In this document: piece by piece, positions 7,760 to 14,599 of the stretch
Position numbering within the stretch: the first letter of the stretch is position 1
Layout: the number at the start of each line of letters is the position of its first letter
NCBI GenBank assembly: GCA_028714595.1
Contig: JAQTMD010000010.1
Location: 1-18,130 of the forward strand
Source of the DNA: Candidatus Omnitrophota bacterium
Lineage (GTDB): Bacteria > Omnitrophota > Gorgyraeia > Gygaellales > Profunditerraquicolaceae
Direction of reading: 5' to 3'
Length of the DNA stretch: 18,130 bases
The notes under the pieces: generated by a model
The model's database searches: none
What the model was told of the DNA's origin: nothing
The model's input: the letters and a program-made list of their open reading frames with translations, nothing else
Position numbers and translations under genes: made by a program

Positions 7760-8805
7760 GATGCAGAGACCTTGTCCGGCCGAAGATCTGCGTTCATCCG
7801 CTCACAGAGCGACTCCGCAGCGCGGCTGATGACGGCGCGCGCCTTTTTCGCCTCACTGAGGCGCTCTTTCATATTGGCGTCGCAGACCCGGCTCAAATCG
7901 TCTATGTTGTACAGGTAAACGTTTGCGATATCGTTCGTGGCCGGATCGATGTTCCGGGGAAGACCGAGGTCGATGAGGAATAACGGCGCGTTGTTGCGCA
8001 TGCGCATGACGGTGCAGATGTCCTCCCTGGTGACCAGGAAATGCGGGGCGCTGGTTGAGGAAAGGACTATGTCCGCCCGGCACATATGTTCGATGATGCC
8101 GTCAAAATGGATGGCGGTGCCGCAAAATTGGCGCGCCAGGTCCTGGGCCTTGACGAGCGTCCGGTTGGCGACGATGACGGTCGATACACCCCGCGAATAC
8201 AGGTTCTTTACCGTCAACTCCCCGATCTTTCCCGCTCCGATGATCAGGACGACCTTGTCCTGGAGCGTCTCGAAGATCTTACGCGCAAGCTCAATGGCTG
8301 CGGTGGAGGTCGACACCGCACCTTTGCCGATCTGCGTATCGGTACGCACCTTTTTCCCGACGCGGATCGCCTCTCCAAAAAGGCAATCCATGACTTTCCC
8401 GGCGGCGTTGTTGCGGCGCGCAGCAAAATAAGCGTCTTTGACCTGCCCGAAGACCTGCGTCTCCCCCACGACCATGGAATCAAGCGAAGCGGCCACGCAC
8501 AACAAGTGCTCCACCGCGTCACGGTTCCCGTGAACGTAAAAATACTGTTTGAGCTTGGCGGCGGGCATGCCCATGGCATCCTCGACAAACTCCCATACCG
8601 ACGCAAGACCCCGGTCGGCCTGCGGGCAGGAAACATAGAACTCGGTGCGGTTGCACGTGGAAAGCAGGACTAATTCCTCCACGCCGGGCGAAGCCCTCAA
8701 GGAGCGCAAGGCTTCATCAAGGCGGCTGTTGGAGAACGAGGCGCGCTCACGTATCTCGATAGGCGCGGTCTTGTGGTTGAGTCCCAGTACGCGTATATTC
8801 ATCAT
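7756..8805 (-). CDS. hemA: Glutamyl-tRNA reductase, short C-terminus
   Basis: HemA reduces glutamyl-tRNA(Glu) to glutamate-1-semialdehyde with NADPH, the entry and usual control step of the C5 route. The catalytic cysteine is C51 in LLSTCNRTEFYV. LGLNHKTAPIEIRE opens the catalytic domain, and VVGETQVFGQVKDAY and IGKGAVSTSTAAIELA follow. The Rossmann NADPH motif is LIIGAGKIGE. The protein has only 349 residues against about 400-430 in well-known members. It ends shortly after the linker helix, so most of the C-terminal dimerization domain is missing. The stop is overlapped by hemC (GTGA), so the shortness looks native and not a nearby frameshift. The ATG pair at 8805/8802 overlaps the TGA of the ccsA-like gene. 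Confidence 0.95.
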   Translation of the reverse strand: MMNIRVLGLNHKTAPIEIRERASFSNSRLDEALRSLRASPGVEELVLLSTCNRTEFYVSCPQADRGLASVWEFVEDAMGMPAAKLKQYFYVHGNRDAVEHLLCVAASLDSMVVGETQVFGQVKDAYFAARRNNAAGKVMDCLFGEAIRVGKKVRTDTQIGKGAVSTSTAAIELARKIFETLQDKVVLIIGAGKIGELTVKNLYSRGVSTVIVANRTLVKAQDLARQFCGTAIHFDGIIEHMCRADIVLSSTSAPHFLVTREDICTVMRMRNNAPLFLIDLGLPRNIDPATNDIANVYLYNIDDLSRVCDANMKERLSEAKKARAVISRAAESLCERMNADLRPDKVSAS

Positions 8806-9620
8806 TTAAGGTATGAATGCAGCCCCGGCAAAAGAAAGCTCACCCCGAAGTAGGTAAACAGCATGGCGCCGAAGCCTGCAATGGCCACCACGGCGCACTT
8901 TGCGCCCCGAAAGCCGAGGGCGAGCCTGCCGTGCAAATATGCCAGGTATACCAGCCACGTCACCAGCGACCATGTCTCCTTCGGGTCCCAGTTCCAAAAC
9001 CTGCCCCAGGCATTTTGAGCCCAGACCGAGCCGCTGATGATCCCCAGGGTCAAGAAAATAAAACCGAATGCGATACTGCGATACCCCAGCCTGTCCAGGA
9101 ATTCTATGGGAGGGAGACGGAAGAAAAACGCGTCGATCTTCTTAGTCTTTAATCCGCGTTCCTGCCAGAGGTACATCACGGCAAAGGCAAAGGCCAGCGT
9201 AAAACACGCATAGCCCAGGAAACAGAGCGTCACGTGGACCGAAAGCCAGGGGCTCTGCAACGCCGGCGCCAGCGGCCTGCGTGAGCTGTCCAGGGAGGCG
9301 GCATACGCCATCAGGGAGACGACCAACGGCATGATAAAGACGCCGTTAGTCCCCTGGCGCAGCCGTACTTCCGTCGCCAGGTACACCGCGAGGACCAGCC
9401 AGGCAAAAAACACCAGCGACTCGTACAGACCCGAGACCGGGAAATGCCGCAGCAGGACGCCGCGCCAGACCAGCAGCGCACAATGGAAAACGAATCCGCT
9501 TACCCCCAGGAAGAACCCTGTTGTACCCAGCTTTTTGTTCTGGGTGACGAAGAAAAGAAAATACGCGAAGACGGAGAGGATGTAGAGCGAGGTTATCGTG
9601 CGCACAAGCACCTGCTGCAT
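8802..9620 (-). CDS. ccsA: CcsA/HemX-like cytochrome c assembly membrane protein
   Basis: This is a multi-pass inner-membrane protein of the heme-handling CcsA/ResC/HemX family. From ATG 9620 it has 272 residues with about eight predicted hydrophobic segments (near 8-25, 34-54, 65-84, 95-110, 130-152, 183-200, 217-236, 243-264). The tryptophan-rich WWD signature is WGRFWNWDPKETW at 205-217, with candidate heme-ligand histidines at 129 and 230. In System II cytochrome c maturation such proteins move heme across the membrane to the apocytochrome ligation site. A longer frame starting at 9803 would overlap the upstream gene by 152 nt and begin with non-membrane sequence, so I rejected it. AAGG lies a few bases before the chosen ATG. 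The partner CcsB/ResB is not in this window. A HemX-type role in HemA control is the alternative. Confidence 0.88.
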   Translation of the reverse strand: MQQVLVRTITSLYILSVFAYFLFFVTQNKKLGTTGFFLGVSGFVFHCALLVWRGVLLRHFPVSGLYESLVFFAWLVLAVYLATEVRLRQGTNGVFIMPLVVSLMAYAASLDSSRRPLAPALQSPWLSVHVTLCFLGYACFTLAFAFAVMYLWQERGLKTKKIDAFFFRLPPIEFLDRLGYRSIAFGFIFLTLGIISGSVWAQNAWGRFWNWDPKETWSLVTWLVYLAYLHGRLALGFRGAKCAVVAIAGFGAMLFTYFGVSFLLPGLHSYLK

Positions 9621-9651
9621 GGCTGCCTTTACTGCTTCCGGAGGGGTTTTC

Positions 9652-10230
9652 CTAAGACGTCCGGCGCCGAAGACCGGAGCGTATGATAGCTTCCAGCAAT
9701 TTCTTTCGCGTGCCGGCGGATGCGACGGTGCCCTTGAACTGCGTGCGCGCCCGGGCAAGTTTCTTGAGCAGGCGGCAATACCGCGGCACGGCTGCCGCAG
9801 CAAGGTCCCTGCGTATCTTCTTTGCCAGGGCCGGCGCGGTTCCGCCGGTAGAAATAGCGATCACCAGGTCTCCCCGGGCGATATACGACGGGGCGATAAA
9901 GGTGCTTTCGCGGGGCACATCGACGACATTCACGGGTATGCGCGCCTTACGGGCATCCGCAGAGACCCGCGCATTGACCAGGCGCTGGTCCGTTGCAGCG
10001 ATGACCACGGAAGCGCCTGACAGGAATCTGGCCTGATACCGGGCATTGATGTGCGTGATCCTGGAGCGGTTTTTGAGCCTGCGCAATCCTTCGCTCAGTC
10101 TGGGGCTTATGACCCAGACGCGGGCCCCGGCATCCAGCAGGGCGCGGGCCTTGCGTAACGCGACGCTTCCGCCGCCGATAACACAGCACTTCTTCTCATT
10201 GATGTCGGCAAAAAGAGGATAATATCTCAT
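9652..10230 (-). CDS. Precorrin-2 dehydrogenase / siroheme synthase N-terminal-domain protein (Met8/SirC-like)
   Basis: This oxidises precorrin-2 to sirohydrochlorin with NAD+ and may also insert iron to give siroheme. It has 192 residues from ATG 10230. The protein opens MRYYPLFADINEKKCCVIGGG, with the NAD-binding GGG at 19-21 and VALRKARALLDAGA next. VIAATD is at 76-81, and VNVVDVPREST with the likely catalytic D104 is at 100-110. It then has FIAPSYIARGDLVIAISTGGTAPALAKKIR. It lacks the methyltransferase half of CysG, which is supplied by the cobA-hemD gene. A TTG start at 10248 would lie inside the terminator-like hairpin, so I rejected it. No Shine-Dalgarno is visible. It is shorter than yeast Met8, so SirC-like dehydrogenase-only activity is possible. 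Confidence 0.92.
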   Translation of the reverse strand: MRYYPLFADINEKKCCVIGGGSVALRKARALLDAGARVWVISPRLSEGLRRLKNRSRITHINARYQARFLSGASVVIAATDQRLVNARVSADARKARIPVNVVDVPRESTFIAPSYIARGDLVIAISTGGTAPALAKKIRRDLAAAAVPRYCRLLKKLARARTQFKGTVASAGTRKKLLEAIIRSGLRRRTS

Positions 10231-10236
10231 CGGGTT

Positions 10237-10279
10237 AAAAACGCACAACCCGCCCGCGGGTAACGGGGCGGATTGCGCG
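10237..10279 (-). terminator. Intrinsic terminator after the chemotaxis operon, at the start of the heme block
   Basis: On the minus strand CGCGCAATCCGCCC (10279-10266) pairs over 14 positions, two of them G-U, with GGGCGGGTTGTGCG (10255-10242) around a 10-nt loop. Five Ts follow (10241-10237). It lies 35 nt after the cheW stop. The T tract ends only six nt before the ATG of the next gene, so it could also act as an attenuator or leader hairpin for the heme genes. Confidence 0.82.
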
Positions 10280-10313
10280 AAAAAAGCTCAAACCGTATGG
10301 AATTTGTCGGCCG

Positions 10314-10805
10314 TTACGATGCTTTGCTTGCGGCGGATTTTACATGGCGTTCCACGTTCTGGACTTCTTCAGGAGTCAGGATCTTATTGAGATCGAGGAG
10401 CACCAGGAGCCTGTCCTTGAGTTTGCCGACGCCCCGGATATAGTGCTCCGGCACCTCGGTCTCGACAAGGCTGGGCACGTCTTCGACGCAATCGTTGGAA
10501 AGCCGCAGGACTTCCGAAACCGAGTCGACGATCATCCCCACCGTGTTCTCTCCGACCTCGACGACGATAATGCGCGTCGCCTCGCTGCGTTCCTTGGATC
10601 CTACGCCGAGGCGTTTCGAGAGGTCGATGACCGGCAGTACCTGACCGCGCAGGTTAACGACCCCTTCTATAAAAACGGGCGCCTTGGGCAGGTAGGTGAT
10701 CTGGACGATCCTGACGATCTCGCGCACCTGGCTGATATCGACACCGAATTCCTCGTCACCGAGCGTGAAAACGACCAACTGGAATTCTTGCTGTTTTTCC
10801 GCCAT
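10314..10805 (-). CDS. cheW: Chemotaxis coupling protein CheW
   Basis: CheW links chemoreceptors to the CheA kinase in the cytoplasmic signalling array. It has 163 residues and covers one full CheW domain: FTLGDEEFGVDISQVREIVR-type strands at the start, then the signature VEGVVNLRGQVLPVIDL in the middle, and VDSVSEVLRL and GKLKDRLLVLLDLNKIL toward the end. The ATG at 10805 is preceded by a strong GGAGGAGG. It is the last gene of the chemotaxis block. It follows cheC-like 1 after 46 nt and is followed by a strong terminator-like hairpin. No chemoreceptor gene is present here. Confidence 0.97.
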   Translation of the reverse strand: MAEKQQEFQLVVFTLGDEEFGVDISQVREIVRIVQITYLPKAPVFIEGVVNLRGQVLPVIDLSKRLGVGSKERSEATRIIVVEVGENTVGMIVDSVSEVLRLSNDCVEDVPSLVETEVPEHYIRGVGKLKDRLLVLLDLNKILTPEEVQNVERHVKSAASKAS

Positions 10806-10851
10806 GTCGACCTCCTCCTTTTAATGAGCAAGTGGTTTATGGAGTAAGACC

Positions 10852-11469
10852 TTATTTAACCCCCAGTATGTCAAATATCTTCTGCAGCGACTCGGTTGTC
10901 GGGAATAACAAAAACAGCCCTTCCATGCTCAGGCCTTTGACCTGAAGGTCGGTCTTGATGAACAGCGCCTCGTCGGAGACCTGGGCGATCTGTATGAAGA
11001 TGAAATCCAGGATCGCGCCCACCATATCCAGTGCAAGCGACGGGATCGACGTCAGGATCGTGAAACTGGTCATGTCCGCCAGGGCCGAAACGTAGGCGCC
11101 GCCGAGTATATTGCAGGCCTCCTGCAGCGACGAACGGAACATGTCATCCTTGAAATCAAGCTCTTCCGCGGGCCTGCCCAGTAGCGCGCTGGCCAGGAAC
11201 TTGGCGTCGTCCGGAGAAAGCAGGAGAAAGATCCTGCCGCCCACGTCTCCCTTGATCTCCATGTCCAGCACGAAGTACAATTTTTCGGGGGTATCGAGGA
11301 TGGTCGCCAGGTTTTCGAGGGGGACAAGCGAAACCTGGGGAACCGCGATCTCGACTTTGCAGGCGACCATCTCTGCCAGGGCCGTGGCTGCGGTCGCAGA
11401 ACCAATGGTGCCGATCTCTTTCAAGAGGTCAAGCTGGGTGAGCGTCAATCTCTGGTCTTCGAATCCCAC
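10852..11469 (-). CDS. cheC: CheC-like phosphatase 1 (one intact active site)
   Basis: CheC proteins dephosphorylate CheY-P and bind CheD in the Bacillus/Thermotoga type of adaptation. It has 205 residues with two internally related halves. The family site is (D/S)xxxExxN. The first reads D14-L-L-K-E18-I-G-T21, with Thr in place of Asn. The second reads S113-S-L-Q-E117-A-C-N120 and is intact. So one working phosphatase site is expected. The start is GTG at 11469 with AAGGAG eight nt upstream; cheB ends 18 nt before it. The intact second site, together with cheD in the same operon, favours a real CheC over a FliY/FliN-type switch protein; no FliN-like domain is fused. Confidence 0.9.
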   Translation of the reverse strand: MGFEDQRLTLTQLDLLKEIGTIGSATAATALAEMVACKVEIAVPQVSLVPLENLATILDTPEKLYFVLDMEIKGDVGGRIFLLLSPDDAKFLASALLGRPAEELDFKDDMFRSSLQEACNILGGAYVSALADMTSFTILTSIPSLALDMVGAILDFIFIQIAQVSDEALFIKTDLQVKGLSMEGLFLLFPTTESLQKIFDILGVK

Positions 11470-11487
11470 TGCCTTGTCTCCTTAGCG

Positions 11488-12534
11488 TTATGAAGCTTTA
11501 ATATAGTTCACTACAAGCTGCGGTATCAGCTCCAGGGGAGCGACCGAATCGGCGATGCCGGCCCGCGAAACCGAACCGGGCATGCCCCAGACCACGGAAC
11601 TGGCTTCGTCCTGTATGATAATCGACCCGCCCGCTTCTTTGATCCTGCGGGCGCCCTCAAGGCCGTCTCTGCCCATGCCGGTCAGGATCACGCCGACGAT
11701 ATCGCGGCCGAAGATCGACACCGCGGATTGCATGGTGACGTCGATGGACGGCCTGACAAAATTGACCAGCGCATCCTGGTTGAGCTTTATCCTGATATTC
11801 TTACCTTCCCGTTCCAATACCATGTGATGGCCCGCCGGCGCGACATAGACCCTTCCCGGGCCGATGACATCGTCGGGTTCCGCTTCTTTTGCCCGGATGC
11901 CCGCTTCCCAGGAAATACGCTCGGCAAAACTCAACGTAAAGCCTTTGGGCATATGCTGCACGATCAAAAAAGCCGCCGGCACGTCTGCGGGGATCTCGTG
12001 CATGATGCTCAGGATCGCCTTGGGGCCGCCGGTAGAAGCGCCGATGACCACCAGCTTTTTTATCCCCGAAACCCCTTCTGCTTCAGCCGGCGCACCGACC
12101 CCCTTGAACGATGACAGGTATTTTTCCAGGTCAACGGTCGCCGCCAGCTTGATCTTGGAGATGATCTCGCCCTTGAGCTTTTCCAGGCCCAGCGAGATCT
12201 CGCCTGACGGCTTGGCGATGAAATCAACGGCCCCCAATTCAAGCGCGCGCATCGTGGCTGAGGCGCCGGAGCGGCTGTAGGCGGACAGCATGATCACCCG
12301 CGTGGGCCGCAGTTTCATGATATCACAGAGCACGTCAATACCGTTCTTCACCGGGAGGTTGATGTCGAGGGTAATGACGTCCGGTTTAAGGCTTAAAAGC
12401 TTCTCTATCGCTTCATCTCCGTCCTGGGCCTTGCCGATTACTTCAAGGGAAGGATCGCTGCTGATGATGTCTGCAATGATCCTGCGCATCAGGAACGAAT
12501 CTTCTATGATCAATACCTTTATTCTGCCAGCCAT
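11488..12534 (-). CDS. cheB: Chemotaxis response regulator protein-glutamate methylesterase/deamidase CheB
   Basis: CheB removes methyl groups from receptor glutamates when phosphorylated by CheA, opposing CheR. It has 348 residues with the standard two-domain layout. The receiver domain (about 1-125) has acidic E11/D12, phospho-acceptor D57 in TLDINLP and K108 in AKPS. A variable linker spans about 130-158. The methylesterase domain (159-348) has the catalytic triad S167 in GASTGGP, H194 in VQHMP and D290 in TGMGRDG. The ATG overlaps the cheD TAA by one base (TAATG), so the two adaptation enzymes are coupled. All key residues are present and I expect it to be active. Confidence 0.98.
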   Translation of the reverse strand: MAGRIKVLIIEDSFLMRRIIADIISSDPSLEVIGKAQDGDEAIEKLLSLKPDVITLDINLPVKNGIDVLCDIMKLRPTRVIMLSAYSRSGASATMRALELGAVDFIAKPSGEISLGLEKLKGEIISKIKLAATVDLEKYLSSFKGVGAPAEAEGVSGIKKLVVIGASTGGPKAILSIMHEIPADVPAAFLIVQHMPKGFTLSFAERISWEAGIRAKEAEPDDVIGPGRVYVAPAGHHMVLEREGKNIRIKLNQDALVNFVRPSIDVTMQSAVSIFGRDIVGVILTGMGRDGLEGARRIKEAGGSIIIQDEASSVVWGMPGSVSRAGIADSVAPLELIPQLVVNYIKAS

Positions 12535-13034
12535 TACACTTCTTTCTCTCCCCAGGAGACGGTCCGGACAAGCACTTTGCCGTCCTCGAGGTTCAAGGAG
12601 ATGGTCCGACCGAACGTACCCCCTACTTCTTGACCGGCAATCTTCAAGTTCAATTCCTTGAACATCGTCAGGGCCATTTCGATGTTCTTCTGGCCGACGT
12701 TCAGCGCGCTGTCCGTATTGATGAAACTGAACATGTGCGCGCCGCCGAACATCTTGACGACCAGGTGCGACCGTAGACAGCCCTTCTTATCCAGTTCCCC
12801 TAAGAGGCTGGTGATGGCAGAATTGACGAAACGGCTGGGGTTCGATTTGACCCGCGCCTTGGTGATGTCCGGGAGCATCGGATGCGCCATACCGCCTATC
12901 TTCATGACGGGGTCGTAGAGGGTGATACCCAGGCAGGAACCGAGACCTTTGGTGACCAGCACGCCGGGCGCCTGCGCAACGTGCATTCCTGCCATCGGGA
13001 TTTCGATTACATTCTCTTCCATGGTCTTTTCCAA
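12534..13034 (-). CDS. cheD: Chemoreceptor glutamine deamidase CheD
   Basis: CheD deamidates specific receptor glutamines to glutamate and is regulated by binding CheC. From TTG 13034 it has 166 residues. The catalytic triad is visible with the same spacing as in Thermotoga CheD: T28, C34 (GLGSCLGITLYD) and H51 (GGMAHPMLP). The start is uncertain. A TTG at 13052 lies inside cheY, ATG 13022 has only a weak ribosome site, and TTG 13034 sits 10 nt after GGAGGG, so I chose it. The alternatives change the protein only by 4 to 6 N-terminal residues. The TAA overlaps the cheB ATG. Two CheC homologues in the same operon are its likely partners. Confidence 0.93.
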   Translation of the reverse strand: MEKTMEENVIEIPMAGMHVAQAPGVLVTKGLGSCLGITLYDPVMKIGGMAHPMLPDITKARVKSNPSRFVNSAITSLLGELDKKGCLRSHLVVKMFGGAHMFSFINTDSALNVGQKNIEMALTMFKELNLKIAGQEVGGTFGRTISLNLEDGKVLVRTVSWGEKEV

Positions 13035-13041
13035 CGTAGGA

Positions 13042-13413
13042 TTACCCTCCAAGCGCCCGCTTGACCGCTTCGATTACGCGCGACGGCTGAAAGGGTTTGG
13101 TGACAAAGTCTTTTGCGCCCGCCTGGATCGCTTCGACGACCAGCGAGTGCTGGCCCATCGCCGAGACCATGATGATCTTGGCCTGGCCGTCGAATTTGAT
13201 GATCTCCTTGACGGCGCCGATGCCGTCGATCTCCTCGATCTTCGGCATGACGATGTCCATGGTGACCAGGTCGGGCTTGAGCTGCTGGTATTTCATGATC
13301 GCGTCCTTGCCGTTCTCCGCCTCTCCGCAGATCTCAATGCCTTCTTTTTTCAGGATGTCGGAGAGCATCCTACGCATGAACAATGCGTCGTCCACAACCA
13401 AGACTCGTGCCAT
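13042..13413 (-). CDS. cheY: Chemotaxis response regulator CheY with a three-residue loop insertion
   Basis: CheY is the phosphorylated messenger from CheA to the motility motor. It has 123 residues, a single receiver domain. The acidic pocket is D8/D9, the phospho-acceptor is D53 in VTMDIVMP, the switch Ser lies in VSAMGQ, and the conserved Lys is in TKPFQPS. The motif after the phosphorylation site normally reads MPxxDG. Here it reads MPKIEEIDG, three residues longer, and the DNA shows an imperfect 9-nt direct duplication (ATCGAGGAG then ATCGACGGC). The start at 13413 has a clear GGGAGG. It lies between cheR and cheD. The FtsA-like and CheC proteins nearby are plausible targets or phosphatases. 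Confidence 0.96.
   Translation of the reverse strand: MARVLVVDDALFMRRMLSDILKKEGIEICGEAENGKDAIMKYQQLKPDLVTMDIVMPKIEEIDGIGAVKEIIKFDGQAKIIMVSAMGQHSLVVEAIQAGAKDFVTKPFQPSRVIEAVKRALGG
13045..13050 (-). promoter_or_regulatory. Shine-Dalgarno for cheD inside the end of cheY
   Basis: GGAGGG on the minus strand forms the last two codons of cheY, just before its TAA. It is 10 nt from TTG 13034 but 22 nt from ATG 13022, which favours the TTG start of cheD. Confidence 0.55.
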
Positions 13414-13476
13414 CTTTACCTCCCTTTGGTGTATTGGCTTTCGTCTCTACGTTCTTTTTGATCGTTTTTCGTCCCT

Positions 13477-14310
13477 TCAAGCCGCCTTCTGATAGATCTT
13501 GTTGCACGCGTCGACGGCCGAGAAGAGCCCTTTCTTCCAGATGCACTCGACCTTTGCGATCACGAGGTACCCGCCGGCGGTCAGCGAACCGTAGAATTTC
13601 TCAATCAGCATGTCCTGCTGCTCGCGGGTAAAATAAATCATCACGTTGCGGCAGAAGATGATATCGATGAACCTCAGGGCGTCGTCCGTGATCAGGTTGT
13701 GCTTTTCGAACTTGACCATCTTCCGGATATCGTCCCTGACGGAATATTTACCATTATAGACTGGTTCGAAGTATTTTTCAAGCAACTTCTTGTCGATCTC
13801 GCGGAAATCCCGCCCTTCGTAGACGCCCTCCGCTGCCTTAGCCAGGGCGTCCGAGTCGACGTCCGTCGCCCTGATCTTGACCATTATGCCGGGCTTGCCG
13901 CGCAGGGCCTCCGCGAGCATGATCGCCAGCGAATAGGGCTCCTGCCCCGTAGCGCAGGCCGCCGACCAGATCCTGATCAATCCCTTCTCGGCGGCGCTCT
14001 TTTTTTTTATAATCTCGTCAAGCGCGTTCGTTTTGAACGACTCAAAGACCTCCCGGTCGCGGAAAAAATGCGTTACGTTGATGGACAGGTCATCCAGGAA
14101 CCGGTCGATCTCCCCGCGGTTCTTCTTGATATAATTGATGTATTCCGGGCCGGAAAAGCAATCGGTATCCTGCAGGCGGCCGCGCAGATGCCGGAAACAG
14201 AAATTCTGACGGTACGAACTCAGGTCGATCCCCTTGAGCCCGCTGATAAAATGCAGGACATTGACAAGCTCCTCTGCAGGTATGCTTCTGACGTCCCTGG
14301 GCTCTTCCAT
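13477..14310 (-). CDS. cheR: Chemoreceptor methyltransferase CheR
   Basis: CheR methylates receptor glutamates with SAM, opposing CheB. It has 277 residues. The N-terminal all-alpha domain (about 12-72) includes basic RHLRGRLQ. The catalytic domain shows SINVTHFFRD (76-85), the SAM-binding SAACATGQEPYS (116-127), ATDVDSDAL (148-156) and IFCRNVMIYF (218-227). The late motif, usually GGxLxxGHSE, reads GGYLVIAKVE at 246-255, so the His-Ser pair is replaced. The ATG lies seven nt after the comFB stop with only a weak ribosome site, suggesting coupling. No tetratricopeptide extension is present. Confidence 0.96.
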   Translation of the reverse strand: MEEPRDVRSIPAEELVNVLHFISGLKGIDLSSYRQNFCFRHLRGRLQDTDCFSGPEYINYIKKNRGEIDRFLDDLSINVTHFFRDREVFESFKTNALDEIIKKKSAAEKGLIRIWSAACATGQEPYSLAIMLAEALRGKPGIMVKIRATDVDSDALAKAAEGVYEGRDFREIDKKLLEKYFEPVYNGKYSVRDDIRKMVKFEKHNLITDDALRFIDIIFCRNVMIYFTREQQDMLIEKFYGSLTAGGYLVIAKVECIWKKGLFSAVDACNKIYQKAA

Positions 14311-14317
14311 CCGTTTT

Positions 14318-14581
14318 TCAGTGCTTGGGGTTCCCGGATACGAAATCGATGGCCTTGGTAAGCTCCTTCACGACATCCGCCTTGAACTGCACCTCCTGCT
14401 CTTTGAGCTTGGTGTACAGCCTGCCGCGATCGGTGATCACGTATTTGGGCGGCAGCCGGTTCAAAGTCCAGACCATCATATCGAACTTGCATTTCTGGCA
14501 TTTGCAGATGTCCTCGCGTTCCGCAAGCAGCAACTCTAACTCGTCCTGTACGACCTCTTCCATGTAGTTCTGTATTTTCAT
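14318..14581 (-). CDS. ComFB-family small protein
   Basis: This is an 87-residue protein of the ComFB (late competence development) family. The family core is clear: MEEVVQDELELLL in the first helix, cysteines C26, C28 and C31 (CKCQKC) as a likely metal site, then FDMMVWTLNRLPPKYV at 33-48. The C-terminus is a helix. ComFB relatives in cyanobacteria have been reported as cyclic-dinucleotide receptors; whether that holds here is unknown. It has a good GGGAGG ribosome site before ATG 14581 and sits between the FtsA-like gene and cheR. That position suggests a role in chemotaxis or motility control, not DNA uptake. No membrane segment is seen. Confidence 0.85.
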   Translation of the reverse strand: MKIQNYMEEVVQDELELLLAEREDICKCQKCKFDMMVWTLNRLPPKYVITDRGRLYTKLKEQEVQFKADVVKELTKAIDFVSGNPKH

Positions 14582-14599
14582 CGAAAACCTCCCTGTCTG

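Noticed and set aside
9621..9803. 61-residue N-terminal extension of the ccsA-like gene
   Set aside because: It overlaps the well-supported Met8-like gene by 152 nt and is basic, non-membrane sequence; ATG 9620 starts directly before the first membrane segment.
10231..10248. TTG start at 10248 for the Met8-like gene
   Set aside because: It falls in the 3' arm of the terminator-like hairpin and adds six residues before the normal family N-terminus.
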